A model generated the notes under the pieces. That model was not told the DNA's origin and did no database searches. It worked only from the letters and a program-made list of their open reading frames with translations. From positions 743,924-779,844 of the forward strand of contig KN832568.1 in the NCBI GenBank assembly GCA_000827205.1: a stretch of 35,921 nt of DNA. The letters run 5' to 3'. Shown one piece after another: positions 22,601 to 33,702 of the stretch. This DNA is from Plicaturopsis crispa FD-325 SS-3. Taxonomy: Eukaryota; Basidiomycota; Agaricomycetes; Amylocorticiales; Amylocorticiaceae. Position 1 is the stretch's first letter. Each line of letters begins with the position of its first letter. Both the position numbers and the translations under genes were made by a program.

Positions 22601-23455
22601 ACTACCGCTAGGTAGTCTGAGTACACCTCGCCGAGCGGTGACCGAGCCCCCAATCAAAGAATATCAATTCGCATCACGTCGCGCTACTTGGCACTGGGTC
22701 GCATCACCGTCGACTCCAAAGGCATTTATATCATGATCCTTAGACCCGTTCTTGGCGTCCGAGTCAACCCTGTCGTAGAGAAAACCTGGTCGTAGAGAGC
22801 AACAAAAACTGGTGCGCCGTGAAAGTGCCATTGAAATTCAAATCTGCCGCGCCTTCACTGGCCCGCGTAGGGACGATTTCGAACACCACCCCCAGCATCG
22901 AGCGTTCGAATTGCGTGTGCGAGTGTAGCTTCAGGGCTGACCGCCACTTTCACGACACCCATATATTCGATACAACAGACGCCGCCTCCGCCGCCGCCAC
23001 ATCGCGCCCATCACGCAGGGCCGACCACTACTTTCCTCAGCAATTCAAAACTCATCAGCCCATCTACCTACTAACGCCTCCCATCCCTGATCTGCTCCAC
23101 TGAATCATAATGCCAAGACATCCCCCTCACTCACACTTCACCTACTCGGACTGAACTCACGGAACATGCACTCATCTCACAGTCCAACATCGAGCAAGAG
23201 ATTAAGCGATTATGGTATTTCCACTAAGCCAGGTATGTACTTGAACGCGCGATCCAAGAAAAATATTAGTCCGTGTTGCGCAGGTGTAGTGCAGTGGTGG
23301 GGTAGTGGGTAACTAAGTGTGTGTGTGTGCGGTGCGGGTAAACTAGCAGCGTGAGCGTCTCTACATCCAGGGTAAGGGAGGAGAGGCAGGGGGAGGGTCG
23401 TCAACGTCGTACTCAAGCAGGGAAGTAAGCGTGAGTAGGGAAGTAAGCGTTAGGC
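22601..23455. other. No supported gene; downstream flank of Mag1-like gene
   Basis: A 94-codon plus-strand frame (22,819-23,103) is Thr/Ser/Pro-rich without a domain. A short GT-rich run lies near 23,311-23,330. The last part should contain the 3' untranslated region of the minus-strand gene ending at 23,456. Confidence 0.45.
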
Positions 23456-24796
23456 TTAGTTGATGAGGAGCATGCCGGCGATGACACCGCCGAGGGCGAC
23501 GAGCGCGGAAAACCCGCCACCAACACCAGGCGCACCAGCCGCGCCGCTCGACGAGCTCGACGACGCACTAGTCGCATCCGCATTCTTCGCCGACCCCGCC
23601 TTGCTGCTGCTCGACGCGCTGGCACCCGTCGCCTTCGCCTGTGCCCCACTCGACGTCGCAGCGGCCGTAGCATACAACTGCTCCGACGAGAAAGTGACGC
23701 AGTTGCTCGACGCGGGGACGCGGGGCTGGTACGGCATGGTGGCGATCGCGCCGAGGCTCTCGGGGGGCTGGGTGTAGGTCATGACCTGGCCGTTCTCGGT
23801 GTAGATGCCCGGGAAGTCCTGGTTGTCGCCCTGGCAGGATTCGTAGACGCCCTTCTGTGCGGCGTTGGGGGCGTTGTAGGCGCACCCGATGCGGTCGTAG
23901 ATGTGCTGGCAGAAGTCCGCTGCGTTCTTGCCCGCGGGGTCGCATGCCTTGAAGCAGAAGGCGTTGCCGCCCATGAAGCTGTACGCAAGGTGGGTTAGTT
24001 ATATAATGATAGCGAGGAGGGAGGATGCGTACTTGTGCCATTCGATGACCTGCTGGAACGTCTGGTTGTTACCGTTGTTGCTCGGGAAGCCGTTAGAGTA
24101 GAGCAGACCGCCCATGGGGTTTCCACGCTATGATCGCACGTCACGTCAGTCAGTAACCACGCTCGGCATCAAATCAAATCAATTCAAAAGTACGCACGAG
24201 GTCAGCACCGTGGGGGTCGAGCTCTCCTCCGGAGTCGTCCGCCTGGAGGTTGATCTTGGTGTTGTCGATGAAGCCGACGACTTGGATGTAGTCTGGCGTG
24301 CGCATGAACTGCACGCCCTGGAGCGCGCCCGGGGGGATCACGCGGGTGCCGCGGCCGGGCTTGGTGCACCACGCGACCTCCTCGCCCTCGGTGTCGGCGA
24401 TGAGCGAGTTGGGCTTGGACGGCGCCCACAGGCAGAAGTCTATTGCGCGTCAGCCAGGTGCGCAACGACGAGCGGCGCGGGAAATGCTTACCGTCCAAAG
24501 AGTTGAGGAAACCTGTCTGGCACATGGAGTTCTCGCCCTCGGTGGTGCTGTTGCACTTGTTGTACCCGAGCTGGGGTCCACGGCGAGTACCCTGGTCGGT
24601 GTCGACCATGTAGGGCTGCGAGCAAAATGAGTTTCCCGAATTACGACGCGAGGAAAACGCCAGCACGTACGACTTGGTCAGGGTAGTTGAACCGCTTGTC
24701 TGCGAGCGGTTTAGTGACGGCAGGGTCGATCTGGGCGACGACGAAAGGAGTGGCGGCGGCGAAAGCCAGCAACATGGAAAGAGCGTGGGGCGACAT
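23456..24796 (-). CDS. Mag1-like secreted, GPI-anchored glycoprotein
   Basis: Five minus-strand exons: 24796-24671, 24615-24492, 24439-24198, 24127-24033 and 23978-23456, joining to 369 residues. Residues 1-22 form a signal peptide (MSPHALSMLLAFAAATPFVV then AQ). The body matches the fungal macrophage-activating-glycoprotein-like family as I remember it: YMVDTDQGTRRGPQLGYNKC, STTEGENSMCQTGF, DFCLWAPSKPNSLIADTEGE, GGELDPHGADLRGNPMGG, QQVIEWHNFMGGNAFCFKAC, FCQHIYDRIGCAYNAP, TYTQPPESL and PYQPRVPASSNCVTF, with many Cys. After about residue 295 comes a Ser/Ala/Thr-rich stalk and a hydrophobic C-terminus (FSALVALGGVIAGMLLIN) preceded by small residues, typical of a GPI signal. Likely at the cell wall or plasma membrane. 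No enzymatic motif is known for the family. All junctions keep frame and no damage is seen. Confidence 0.9.
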
Positions 24797-25114
24797 GGCA
24801 GTCAAGATGAGAGGTGGAAGGGAAGAGAAAAGGCGGACGAAGGAGGAGAAAAAGAGAGAGAGACGATGCCAAGCCCCTCACCTTGCTGGACTGCCTAAAT
24901 AGGCCCACGCGCCGAAACCCGACGTGCGGGCTTCGCTACACGTGGTCGCGTGCTGTCTTGGCATTTTAGCGCACGGACCACTCCTGGGCTCACGTGCAAG
25001 TCAACACACCGCGACTTGAAACCCCGCACGCGTTTATTCTACTTAAACCAGGTGCCGCCTCTCCTCCTCTATTTTCCCTTCTGCTTTTACCCCACCATCA
25101 TCCTCCCTGCAAAA
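24797..25114. promoter_or_regulatory. Shared divergent promoter region
   Basis: The 318 bp between the ATG of the Mag1-like gene (minus) and that of the small HMG-box gene (plus) must carry both promoters. CCTAAATAGG at 24,894-24,903 is about 100 bp upstream of the Mag1-like start and could be its TATA-like element. The other side has a pyrimidine-rich leader (CTCCTCCTCTATTTTCCC) directly before the plus-strand ATG, common in fungal housekeeping genes. Confidence 0.55.
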
Positions 25115-25628
25115 ATGGCCAAGACCGCTACCGGTGAGTCTTTTCTTTGACGTGTGCGCACTCGATTTCTTATGCACGCGCAGAAACTACAACCAAGACG
25201 GCGACTAAGCGTGCAAACGCAAAGACAAAGACAGGTATGTCCGCCCCGCCCGTCTCGTGCTCGTTTGTGCTGACGATTTGCTATAGCCGACGGCGAGGAC
25301 AAGCCTAAGCGTGCACCGACCGCGTACAATGCGTTCGTGAAAGAACAGATGAAAATATGGAAGGAGAAAAACCCGGAGCGGAAGCATACCGAAGCCATGG
25401 CCGATGTGCGTACCTCTCCTTCGTTCACTCACGGCGCATCTCATCGTCTCTTAGATCGGTGCCATATGGCGGGACTCGCCCGACAACCCCAACCGCGGCA
25501 AGGAGCCGAAGCCACGCAAACCCAAAGCGCCCAAGGCAGAGAAAGCACCGAAGGCGACAAAGGCGAAAAAATCCAAGGCGGCGTCGAGCGATGCGGAGGA
25601 GGTTGAGGCGAGCAGCGACGCCGAGTGA
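25115..25628 (+). CDS. Small YABBY/HMG-box-like nuclear protein
   Basis: Four exons: 25115-25133, 25184-25234, 25287-25405 and 25455-25628, giving 120 residues. A short basic N-terminus (TKTATKRANAKTKT) leads into the HMG-like segment KRAPTAYNAFVKEQMKIWKE, then HTEAMADIGAIWRDSPDNP (about residues 30-80). This is the KRxPtaYNxFvk...A...W pattern of the YABBY-like half of HMG boxes seen in small basidiomycete proteins. The C-terminal third is Lys/Pro/Ala-rich (PKAPKAEKAPKATKAKKS), like linker-histone or HMGA tails, and ends in an acidic patch. The likely role is non-specific DNA or chromatin binding in the nucleus. The first exon is only 19 nt; the start is supported by the leader and by frame through three introns. 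Confidence 0.88.
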
Positions 25629-25941
25629 TATGGTACGCGTCCGTCCCTGCTCATCGACTGAGTGTTCAACTGACAATTTTTTCACAGTTCCTTTTCGTGT
25701 TCGCGTCTGTGCTCATTTATTTTGTTGGCGACGGGGCTGTATTGTACGTGTACGCTTATGTTTAATGGTATAATTGCTAGAGCACCAAAACGCGACGAGG
25801 TGCTCGAGTTTCCGATTCCAGACTTACACGCCGATCTGCAACCGCATGCGCGTCATTCCCGCCACGGTAATTGACTCGTAGACTTTGTCCGTCGTCATCC
25901 GTCGTCAAACGCGGTCAGTGCAATGCATTTGCCTTTTCCTT

Positions 25942-25947
25942 TATATA
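25942..25947 (+). promoter_or_regulatory. TATA box of the HAM1-like gene
   Basis: TATATA lies within CTTTATATACC, 80 bp upstream of the ATG at 26,022 and preceded by a pyrimidine-rich stretch, a typical position for a fungal core promoter. Confidence 0.6.
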
Positions 25948-26021
25948 CCATGCCCTCGTCTGGCTTTACTCGACGTTGACGTTATCGTTCACTCCCCGTA
26001 ACAAACACTCACGAACCCACG

Positions 26022-28619
26022 ATGGACAAAGCAACTTCCGTGCTCGCTGCCGTCAACGCTGGGAAAATCCCAGACCACGACCAGGTGAACCACCTCATCG
26101 ACTGGTTCCTCCAGTCCATCCTCCCGCAGATCGAACCGAACAGCGGGGCAGGCGGGCTCAGCGCCCAGGGTAAAGCCCTCGCAGGCGGCGTCCGCGAGCT
26201 CCTCGAATCGTACAAACAAATCGGCTCGAACAAGAATGGTACGTCCCTTCCTCCATCGCCGCGTCCGTGCATTGCATCGCTAACACTCGCACATGTACAG
26301 ACGACAACCTACTCCAGGAAGCGATCTGGCACCTCTCGCAGGGCGACTACGACGCAACCTCCGTCGACCTCTCCGCGCCCGTCGGCAAAGACGAGGCCAA
26401 GACGGACATCAACGACGTGCGCGCGGCCCTGCGCACGCTCCTCCAGGTCGCGTGGAACACCCTCGCCGCGGAGGGCTCCTCCCTCACGCACGACTTTGCG
26501 TCCTTCGCCCGCCTCGCGCTCGCCGACGCCGCGGAGATGGTGCAGAACCAGGCCGGCCGCGCCGCGGACGGCCTGCGCAGCGTCGAGTCGGGCGTGCAGA
26601 AGGGCGAGCGCGATGATCTCGGTCGCGTGAAGAAGTCGGAGGAGGAGAAGGAGCATGATAAGGACCCGAAGGTACAGTGGGAGAAGGGCATGGACGCGGT
26701 GAAGGCGGGCGGTACTGCTGTCATTGGTGCTGGACAGACTGCTACCGCAGCCGTGGATGACGCGACCGAACAAACGACTTCGAGGCTGCAGGATGCTTAT
26801 TACAAGGTGCCGTTCTATCGTCGTTTTCATTCGCGTGTACGCTAACGAATACCCTGGTAGATCTGTGACCGCGCCCAAAAGGACCAAGAATACAAAAAGG
26901 CCATCTCCACGCTCTTCTCCACCGCCGAAAAGTGGATCACGCGCGCCCTCGACACCGCCGAGGACGCCTCCAAACAACCCACCCTCGACTCCCTCATCGA
27001 CGACCCCACGCCCGAGCAGCACGTCCCCAAAGCCCTGAACGCCCTACGCACGCTCGTCGAGCGCCTCGCGGGCGGCAAGTCCCTCGGCGACCTCTTCTCG
27101 CTCGCAGGCGCCTGCGTCGTCGACGTGCGCCGCGACCCGGACCTCACCAAGTGGGCGCGCGCGTTCTTCGCCCACGTGCGCCGCAGCCTCTCCGAGCCCG
27201 GGTACGCGCGCTCGGATGACGCGCAGGCGAAGTTTAAGGAGCTCGGGCGCGGGTGGCGCGAGCTGCTGAAGGAGGACTCGGAGAAGGGGAGGAGGTGGAA
27301 GGAGGATGTGGGGAAGTTTAGGAGGGAGCTGACGGCGTATGAGGAGGCGCTCGAAGAGGATAATGATTTGCAGAGGGTGAGAAGGGCGCATGCGGCGCTG
27401 GGTGAGCAGGTCGAGCAGAGCGTGAAGACGACCGGCACGTTCGGGCTACAGATGATCTTGGACCAGGCGTCGTGGTTCTGGCAGGACATCATTAAGGTGT
27501 ACGCCCCGCGCGTCTTTGGTTTGTTGAAGGATATGCCTATTCCGCGGTATGTACTTACCTATCTCATCGCGCGTCTTGAGCTCACGCGTACCGCGCAGCA
27601 CGGAATACGTCGCCTCGGATGTCGAGTTCGTTCTCGAGAACCTCGACATTTCCTCGTTCGCCATCCTCCCCAGCCACACCTTCATCCGCAACATCACCGA
27701 CATCGACATCAACGCGCCCGCGGAGGCCAACGCGACCACTGCCACCGCCATCAGCACGCTCACGCACGTCCGCATGCAGGCCGTGCAGTTCACGCTGCGC
27801 GACGTCTCCTTCTTCTACAAGGACAAAACCGCCGTCGTCGGCCCCAGCGAGTTCACCGGCCTCCTCGAATTCCGCCTGCCCGCGCGCGGCATCGACGTCG
27901 ACCTCAAGCTGCGGCTCATCCCAAACACGCCCGAGGGCATCAAGGAGCGCGAGCGCACCGGCGGCTTCCACGCGCTCGAGCACGTCGCGGTCACCATCGC
28001 GGAGGACATCGACGTCGACATCACGCAGTGCAACCACGCGGTCATGCTCGCCGTGTTCAAGCCCGTGTTCGTCATCCGCTTCCGCGACGCGCTCGAGAAC
28101 GCGCTCACGGAGCAGCTGCGCGCGTCCGTGCAGTGGCTCGACGGAATCGCGTTCGACGTTAGCCGCCGCGCGGAGGTGTTTGCAGACGCGGGGCTTGGGA
28201 CGGGCCCGGCGTTTGCGGGCGCGGTGTGGAGCGAGATCGGGCGCCTGGGGAAGATGGACGGCGGCGCGCTGTCGGGGTGGACGGCGACGGGCACCGGGTT
28301 CGTGAAGCGCGACGTGGGCGAGGACAAGGCGACGCTTGCCATGGGCGCCGAGCCGCAGATCCTGTCGGGCGAGAAGCGCGGCCCCAAGGGCACGTTCTCG
28401 GGCACGCTCGAGGACAAGATGGACGTGGTGGCGGACAAGGTGGGCGTGCAGGTGGACCACGACGGGCTGCGCGAGGCGGCGGGGAGCGCGAAGGAGCTCG
28501 CGGGGGATCTCGTGCAGAGCGGATACGACCAGGCGAATACGTTCAAGCATATCGTGGACAAGAAGACCAGCGAGGAGCAGAGGAAGGAGGGCTGGAAGAG
28601 CGGTGCGTTTGACTTCTGA
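26022..28619 (+). CDS. HAM1-like TULIP-fold protein
   Basis: Four exons: 26022-26238, 26301-26806, 26861-27546 and 27599-28619, joining to 809 residues. The N-terminal part (1 to about 460) is the mostly helical HAM1-like N-terminal domain, starting MDKATSVLAAVNAGKIPDHD with DWFLQSILPQIEP, the DDNLLQEAIWHLSQGDYD segment and a charged linker. From about 470 comes a BPI/TULIP-like region: DVEFVLENLDISSFAILPSH, FTLRDVSFFYKDKT and LLEFRLPARGIDVDLKLRL. The HAM1-like C-terminal domain follows, with DVDITQCNHAVMLAVFKPVF, RDALENALTEQLR, DVSRRAEVFADAGL and SGWTATGTGFVKR. TULIP folds bind lipids, so a membrane-lipid role in the cytosol or at contact sites is inferred. HAM1 proteins are named after hyphal anastomosis. 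Length is near the family norm, no damage is seen, and the gene is tandem with the HMG-like gene. Confidence 0.92.
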
Positions 28620-29002
28620 GGTTGTCGTTTCGAGGCTACGATTCTGTATATACGGCTGTGACTTGCTATGAATTGTAATTGTACTTGTAAACACTAAACA
28701 CGAGAGAGATTTTCCGGGCTCACCGCGATTGCACCGCGACGAAGATTCGTGTCGCTGTCCGTCTGCATGAACATAGAGGCGTCTCGGCAGATCGGAGTCC
28801 GCACTGAGCCATCGTACGCACACTTATCGCTACGATCATGAAAAGATCATTGTTACTCACGACTTTGTACCGTACAGGCGTGCAGTACGAGAGAGAGTGC
28901 GTAGACACCCCTGCCAAACGGTCCATCATCGCCCTCTCCTGCCGTCTCTCCTGTTCATTGCTCAACGCGAGCTTCCGTTCTTCGATGAGCCGAAGAACTC
29001 CA
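28620..29002. other. Downstream flank of HAM1-like gene
   Basis: AT-rich sequence just after the stop (about 28,640-28,700) is suitable for transcript ends. Only short, unsupported frames follow. Confidence 0.5.
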
Positions 29003-29470
29003 ACCGCCTACGAAAACGGTTGAACATATTCGAACGGCCAGGACAATGCGCAAGGGCGACGATGAGTTCGTGCAGGTCGAATATAACGACGGCGCGGTAT
29101 GCACCTCGCTAGTAGAATACACACCTTCGATGCGAGTGCGCTCCGAGTCAGCGGGGGCAAAGATAGGACACGCGATTTTTAATACCCTCACCTGTATCTG
29201 ACAATGTGTCTGCCTCCGACTCGTCTCGTCTGAGCGCCGGCCGTTTGCAATACTATATGCAGAGCAGCTGGACGACCTACAGCACAGTCTCGACCCTCGT
29301 TTCGGCGGAGAACGTGGAGTGCGACGGCGGCCTCTCGCGAACGGGACAAACGGCACCTGCAAATATTACCCGGCACGTCAGCGTTGACGGGGATGACGCT
29401 GTCCGTCTTGCATGTCAACGATGCGCAGCCGTTCAGTGCCCGGGAGCTGGTGCGGGAAATACGCAGCGCT
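29003..29470 (+). pseudogene. Relic of the small secreted-protein gene (third copy)
   Basis: Pieces collinear with the intact genes at 10,195 and 13,212 can be read on the plus strand. TAYENG then TYSNG (near 29,003-29,035) match the exon 2 start AYEIYENG and TYDTD. DDEFVQVEYNDG (about 29,055-29,095) matches KIVQVQYNEG. MQSSWTTYS and AENVECDGGLS (29,257-29,335) match AQSNFTDYN and LNSECDGDLS. PANIT, then in a shifted frame GMTL and HVNDAQPFSA, match PANITVSVAG, GMTI and INDAEPFSA. There is an in-frame stop after YENG, a large deletion in the middle of exon 2, no signal-peptide exon and at least one frameshift, so it is a dead copy. It lies next to repeat copy B, just as the intact copy 2 lies next to repeat copy A. 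Confidence 0.75.
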
Positions 29471-30041
29471 AACGGCACTAGTAAGGTGCGCTACTGCAGC
29501 ACTCTATCATAGACTCGTCGATCGGTAGCAGAGCGCTTGCGCGCCGTCCACCCGATCGAGTAGCTATGCGAGGCCCAGTCGGACGAGGTGTCGCGCACAC
29601 GATATCAAAGAGAGAGAAATGAAGCACAGAAAAAAGACGACGCGAGGGAGAACATACCTCTCGCGCCGTCGACATAGTATTGTTCTGACGCTACTTTCGT
29701 CTTCTGGCTCGTTGATCCATAGCCTGGAGTGCGTAGAACGACGCCTACATCGCTCCTATGTGAAGGGCGCGAGAGAAAGGTGACGCGAGTGGAGAACTAG
29801 GCGGGAGCGGCAGGGACCTGATAAGTACGACATCAGCAAACACGAGGGAGAACATACCGGCACTGCAGGCCAGTGTAACGGACGTCGCGAGACACGGAGG
29901 AGAACGCACCATATTGATGAAACGGACATATATATGCCACTGTACCTGTCTGCAGGGATCCGCAATGCCGCTCCTTGTGTATACGCTCTCCAAACGCTGC
30001 CCGCGCTATGTCGTTCCGCTAAGTGGCTTCCTCCTCGTTAC
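29471..30041. other. Spacer between relic gene and repeat B
   Basis: GAGGGAGAACATACC occurs twice (near 29,647 and 29,845), with a looser version near 29,895 (GGAGGAGAACGCACC), suggesting a worn repeat of about 200 bp here. No gene is supported. Confidence 0.4.
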
Positions 30042-30955
30042 CATGCATACGAGATAGCGACGCCGACACCAGTCCAAAGGATGAGCGCACACAGGTAGGG
30101 AGAGAGAAGTGCAAGCAGACTCGTAAAGGAACAGATAAAGGACATATCGTGGTGCGGTCGTACAGCCGGTGCTTCATATCGAGCCGGCGCCATTTAATGT
30201 TGACACCCGATATCCGAAGCACAAAGACCACACAGGTAACCTCCTGGTAGCGATCGTGCTTCGAATATGAAAGTGAGTCGTGCAATGGAGCCAGGGAGAT
30301 CGAATGCGGTTGGTGTGCGGATGCCAGTTATAAGTACACGAGAAATGCAAGCGAGAAATCGGGTACAAGCGGCGGAGGCGAAGAGCACGCTGCCGTGGTG
30401 GAGACGTCCTGCTTCAACGGGGGAGCGGATGACTAGAATTGTCGTCGCCGTTGACGGTGACTACCAAACCACTTGCCACCGAACCAGCTCCAGCTGGTTT
30501 TTCAAAGACTAAGACGCATGTTACATGTTACTCGTCACCAGAGGAGACCCCGAGACAGCAACTATGCGTCATAGCCAAGGCATCCGATGCTGGAGACGGA
30601 CGACGGCGAGCAAGGTACATCCACAAGCTTGAATGGAAATGAATAGAATTTGGAACGCACTACGTTTTCGAGCATTTCGACGTTCCGTTCCACGAAGGAT
30701 ATAGGCATCCGTGAGCTACAGGAAGGCCGCGATGTCAACGCGCGGTCCTGAATAGTTCCTGCAAGTGTTGGATGCTCCAGGAAACGATGCGCTACGGCTG
30801 CGGGGATCAGCGTCGCTACCACCGTCGAGAGTGCGTCGTAGTCTATGAAGTGGCCTGGCGCGACAAGGATTTGAGGACATGTTGAAGTTGTGGTGAAGAA
30901 AGCTGGAAGACGGACGAGATCATGACGCGATCTGCGAGATACAGTCCTTTCGGAA
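30042..30955 (-). repeat. Unclassified dispersed repeat, copy B
   Basis: Minus-strand counterpart of the repeat at 11,677-12,562, alignable end to end by eye. The ATG equivalent is at 30,880; peptides TIQDRA, SSRMP and SFVER lie in the 30,562-30,822 minus frame; the closing part reads GCGCCGG then GATATGAAGCAC near 30,165-30,195. Copy B has short insertions relative to A (for example near 30,480-30,510). No terminal repeats or enzyme domains are visible. Confidence 0.75.
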
Positions 30956-31389
30956 AACCTTGCCCGAGAGCCGATTCAAGACTTTGAAAATTCAAATATT
31001 CAGAAATTCACTGGCGTCTAGTTGGTAGCTCCTGGCGTTGTTTGCAGCGCGTTCTCCCTCTGATATCGACTCTGTAGACTTTTCACTTCATCTAGGCTTT
31101 CTCTGGGAGCAAGAACGGCGCGAAAAAAACGCTCTGCGCGGCATATTTGACACGAAGTAGTCACACCAACTCAAGACTCCACCATTCGATGCAGTGCATC
31201 AGGAAAAAGTATTCTAGGTAGTAGCTGCTGCAAGGCTATCGGAGACCTCTGTAGCCACCATAGATCCATAAAGTGCACCAGATGCTGTATAGTAAGCCAT
31301 AGCATACATAGTTTGCACTGCGCAGTACATCGAGTATATATATTGGATGCAATGTGGAGGACTACGAAGAGCGACAATATAAAAACAAG
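30956..31389. other. AT-rich spacer
   Basis: Includes AT-rich sequence with repeated TTCAAA/ATTC motifs near 30,975-31,010 and the downstream flank of the minus-strand gene to the right. No gene is supported. Confidence 0.45.
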
Positions 31390-32720
31390 GCAAGTGCATA
31401 TATCTTCCCAAACAGCCGCCGCTCGCGCGCGCCCGCGCCCGCAGACGGCATCGGCGAGACGTTGATGAAGTCGCCGAGGTTGAACGAGCTCCCGGGCGTC
31501 GTGGCCGTCTTCCCCGGCGAGCTGTGCGTGCGCGGGAGCGGCGACTGCTGGGATTGGGGCAGGGGCGGCGGAGGGAGCAGCTGCGCCTGCGGGGGCGTCC
31601 TAGGCGGCACGACATTCGCACTCCCGCCGCTGCCGTTCTCTTCCTTGTCGTTCGGCAGCGTCGGCGCCGCAGCGAGGCGCCACGGCTGCTTGGCATCGTT
31701 CATGCATGCCGATATCGCTGACGGCCCCACTCCCGAAGCTTCCTTCGCCGCTGTGGTTCCTCTTGTGGCCTTGTTCTTCCGCGAGCGCTGGCTCTAAGGG
31801 TGCGGAAGGCGGCTTGGTCGCGCGTCGTGCTGGGCCGGGCGGGGGAGGGTGAGGTGGCGAGGAAGAGCATGAGGTCCGCGGCTTCGTTGTCGGTCGGGGC
31901 GGGGAACTGCGGGGTTCCCTGCTGTTGTGGCTGGGATGGGGGCTGCGACTGAGATTGAGATTGGGCGGGCGGGGGTGTGGCAGACCTCGGTGTGAGCGAC
32001 GGCTGCTGCGACTGCGACTGCGGTTCGGTGTTGCTCGCACTAGCAGCGGTGGTGGTGGTGCGCGTGGAGCTCTATGCGAACTGCCGAACTGCGTCCACGA
32101 GTGCGCAGAGCCCGAGTCGCTGCCCGCGGACGGCGGCCCCTGTCCCTGCGGGCGCGAGTGGAACAGCAGCGACGTGAGCGTCGCCGCCGCCTTCATATCA
32201 TCCTCGCCCGACGGCGCCGTGCGCTGCCTCTTCTTGCCCTTCCCGGCCTTCGACGCTTTGCTGCGCGGCGTCGGCGTAGGCCTGAGCGGCGCGGCGATGG
32301 GCGGCGAGCCGCATTGTGCACTGTGCGCGCCTGCTTGGCGGGGGGCGGTGCGAGGATAGGCTCTGGTTCTCGTTCGCGCTCTTGCTCCCGCTGGCAGCGC
32401 CGTGGTCCTTTCCTCTGGTATAGTTGCAGTACGAGGCACGCGATGTGGGCGTGGCCATTGCGCCGCGGGCGTTGGGCGTCGTTGCAGCGGGTGTCCCCTG
32501 TGTCGCCGGTTTGTTGTAGTAGTTGTTGGTCCCTATGCCCGCTTTGCGCTTGCGCGGGGCGGATTGCGCGGCAAAAACAATTAGCACAAATACAGAGAAC
32601 AAAAAGGACAGTGACGACGCAAGCGCTTGGCGGCGCGATCTGCACCGGAGGTCGCCTGGCGATCAACGCCGCCAAGCAATGTGCTGGCGTCGTCGTCACA
32701 AGGAAAAGTTGAGCTCACCT
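31390..32720 (-). pseudogene. Low-complexity nuclear-type protein gene, frames disrupted
   Basis: Protein-like pieces appear in order on the minus strand but in different frames. Upstream lie DDDASTLLGGVDRQ (near 32,700) and APRKRKAGIGTNNYYNKPAT (near 32,520). Then comes KAGKGKKRQRTAPSGEDDMK followed by AAATLTSLLFHSR (about 32,160-32,255), AADLMLFLATSPSPARP (about 31,835-31,885), GEGSFGSGAVSDIGMH (about 31,700-31,750) and finally SSFNLGDFINVSPMPS (about 31,440-31,490). These resemble short conserved blocks of Pro/Ser-rich basidiomycete nuclear proteins, possibly of the Whi5/Nrm1 cell-cycle repressor kind; that likeness is weak and from memory. At least three frame changes lack GT-AG introns that would explain them, so either the gene is decaying or the sequence has small indel errors. 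Pro/Arg-rich translation in all frames makes boundaries uncertain. Confidence 0.45.
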
Positions 32721-33261
32721 TTAAACAAAGAATTGCGGGTAGGGTTGACGCTGTACAGACCAAACTTGAACAAGTATGCGCGCGCAGGGGTCGTGGTGCG
32801 TGCGACGCGGAGCCCGAGTGCGCGAGAAGAGCGCTCTCGGAGACGTTGGCGAGGGCGAGTACAGCGAAAGCAAGCAGGAGGTCAACGTCCAGAGTTTGAG
32901 TATGAGTGCTGCATGGTCATGGTTTGAGTGAGGAAGACAGCTGCGAGCGACCTCACCTTCGGCATCGACAGACTTGCGTCGGCCAAGAGTTAGCCGAGAC
33001 TTATGTCTCGATTCGGTAACAGAGCCCCTGTAGCTCAAAACTGGGCAAGCTGAGGAGCAACCGCCGGATATTTGATTTTCTATGTCTTCCGACAGCGGCT
33101 CTCTGTGTCCACGTCCTTGAACGAGAACGAACGGAGTACGAAGCGCCTGGAGTCCAAGCTTCGTTTTTGGTTTTCACATCAAACATCGGCCGGGCGCGCC
33201 GGTCCGGTCCGGCACCCGATCAATCGATTCGGCGTCCTCGACGTCTTCGTTGCTTCCCACT

Positions 33262-33315
33262 CGTCGCCCTCATCCTCATCATCGTCGTCCTCATCGTCGT
33301 CGTCGTCCTTCTCGA
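33262..33315. repeat. TCATCG/TCGTCC microsatellite
   Basis: Trinucleotide-based run of TCATCC, TCATCG and TCGTCG units, translating to poly-Ser on the plus strand or Asp/Glu on the minus strand. Confidence 0.85.
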
Positions 33316-33650
33316 TCGTCCCTTGCACTATACTCTCAAGCTTCGATCCCACACCCATATGTCCGCAGGCAAAAGGCTGCAAGGAGGTCGTCACATATAA
33401 GAAGGGCCACAGTGCGTATTTCCCAGCACCTTCATCGCAATTGTGGGAATGTCTGGCATAGCTGCTGACCCAACTCTTAAACAGACGCTTTTACTAGTTC
33501 ATATGTGACCCGAGACCCCGGTTTCCCCAGTCTCGTTATCCCGAGCACGCACCCTCGCTTCCCCGCACTGAAGTCTGACACCGATCTCTTGCGGAGCGCT
33601 CCAACGTTAACATTTCACTCGCAACAAATATACTCTCTCTGAGGTACGTG

Positions 33651-33702
33651 ATTCATGCCCTCCATTCATGCCCTCCATTCATGCCCTCCATTCATGCCCT
33701 CC
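33651..33702. repeat. 13-bp minisatellite, four perfect copies
   Basis: ATTCATGCCCTCC is repeated four times head to tail without a mismatch. No function is apparent. Perfect identity implies recent expansion. Confidence 0.95.

Noticed and set aside
26309-28823. Very long minus-strand frames (237 and 413 codons) opposite the HAM1-like gene
   Set aside because: Shadow frames caused by the high third-position GC of the real gene; they cross its introns without regard to its structure.
33072-33461. Ser-rich 129-codon plus-strand frame
   Set aside because: Its length depends on the TCATCG microsatellite; the flanking parts show no conserved pattern.
33651-33702. Four 13-bp repeats as a CRISPR array
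   Set aside because: The copies are directly adjacent with no spacers, and the genome is eukaryotic.
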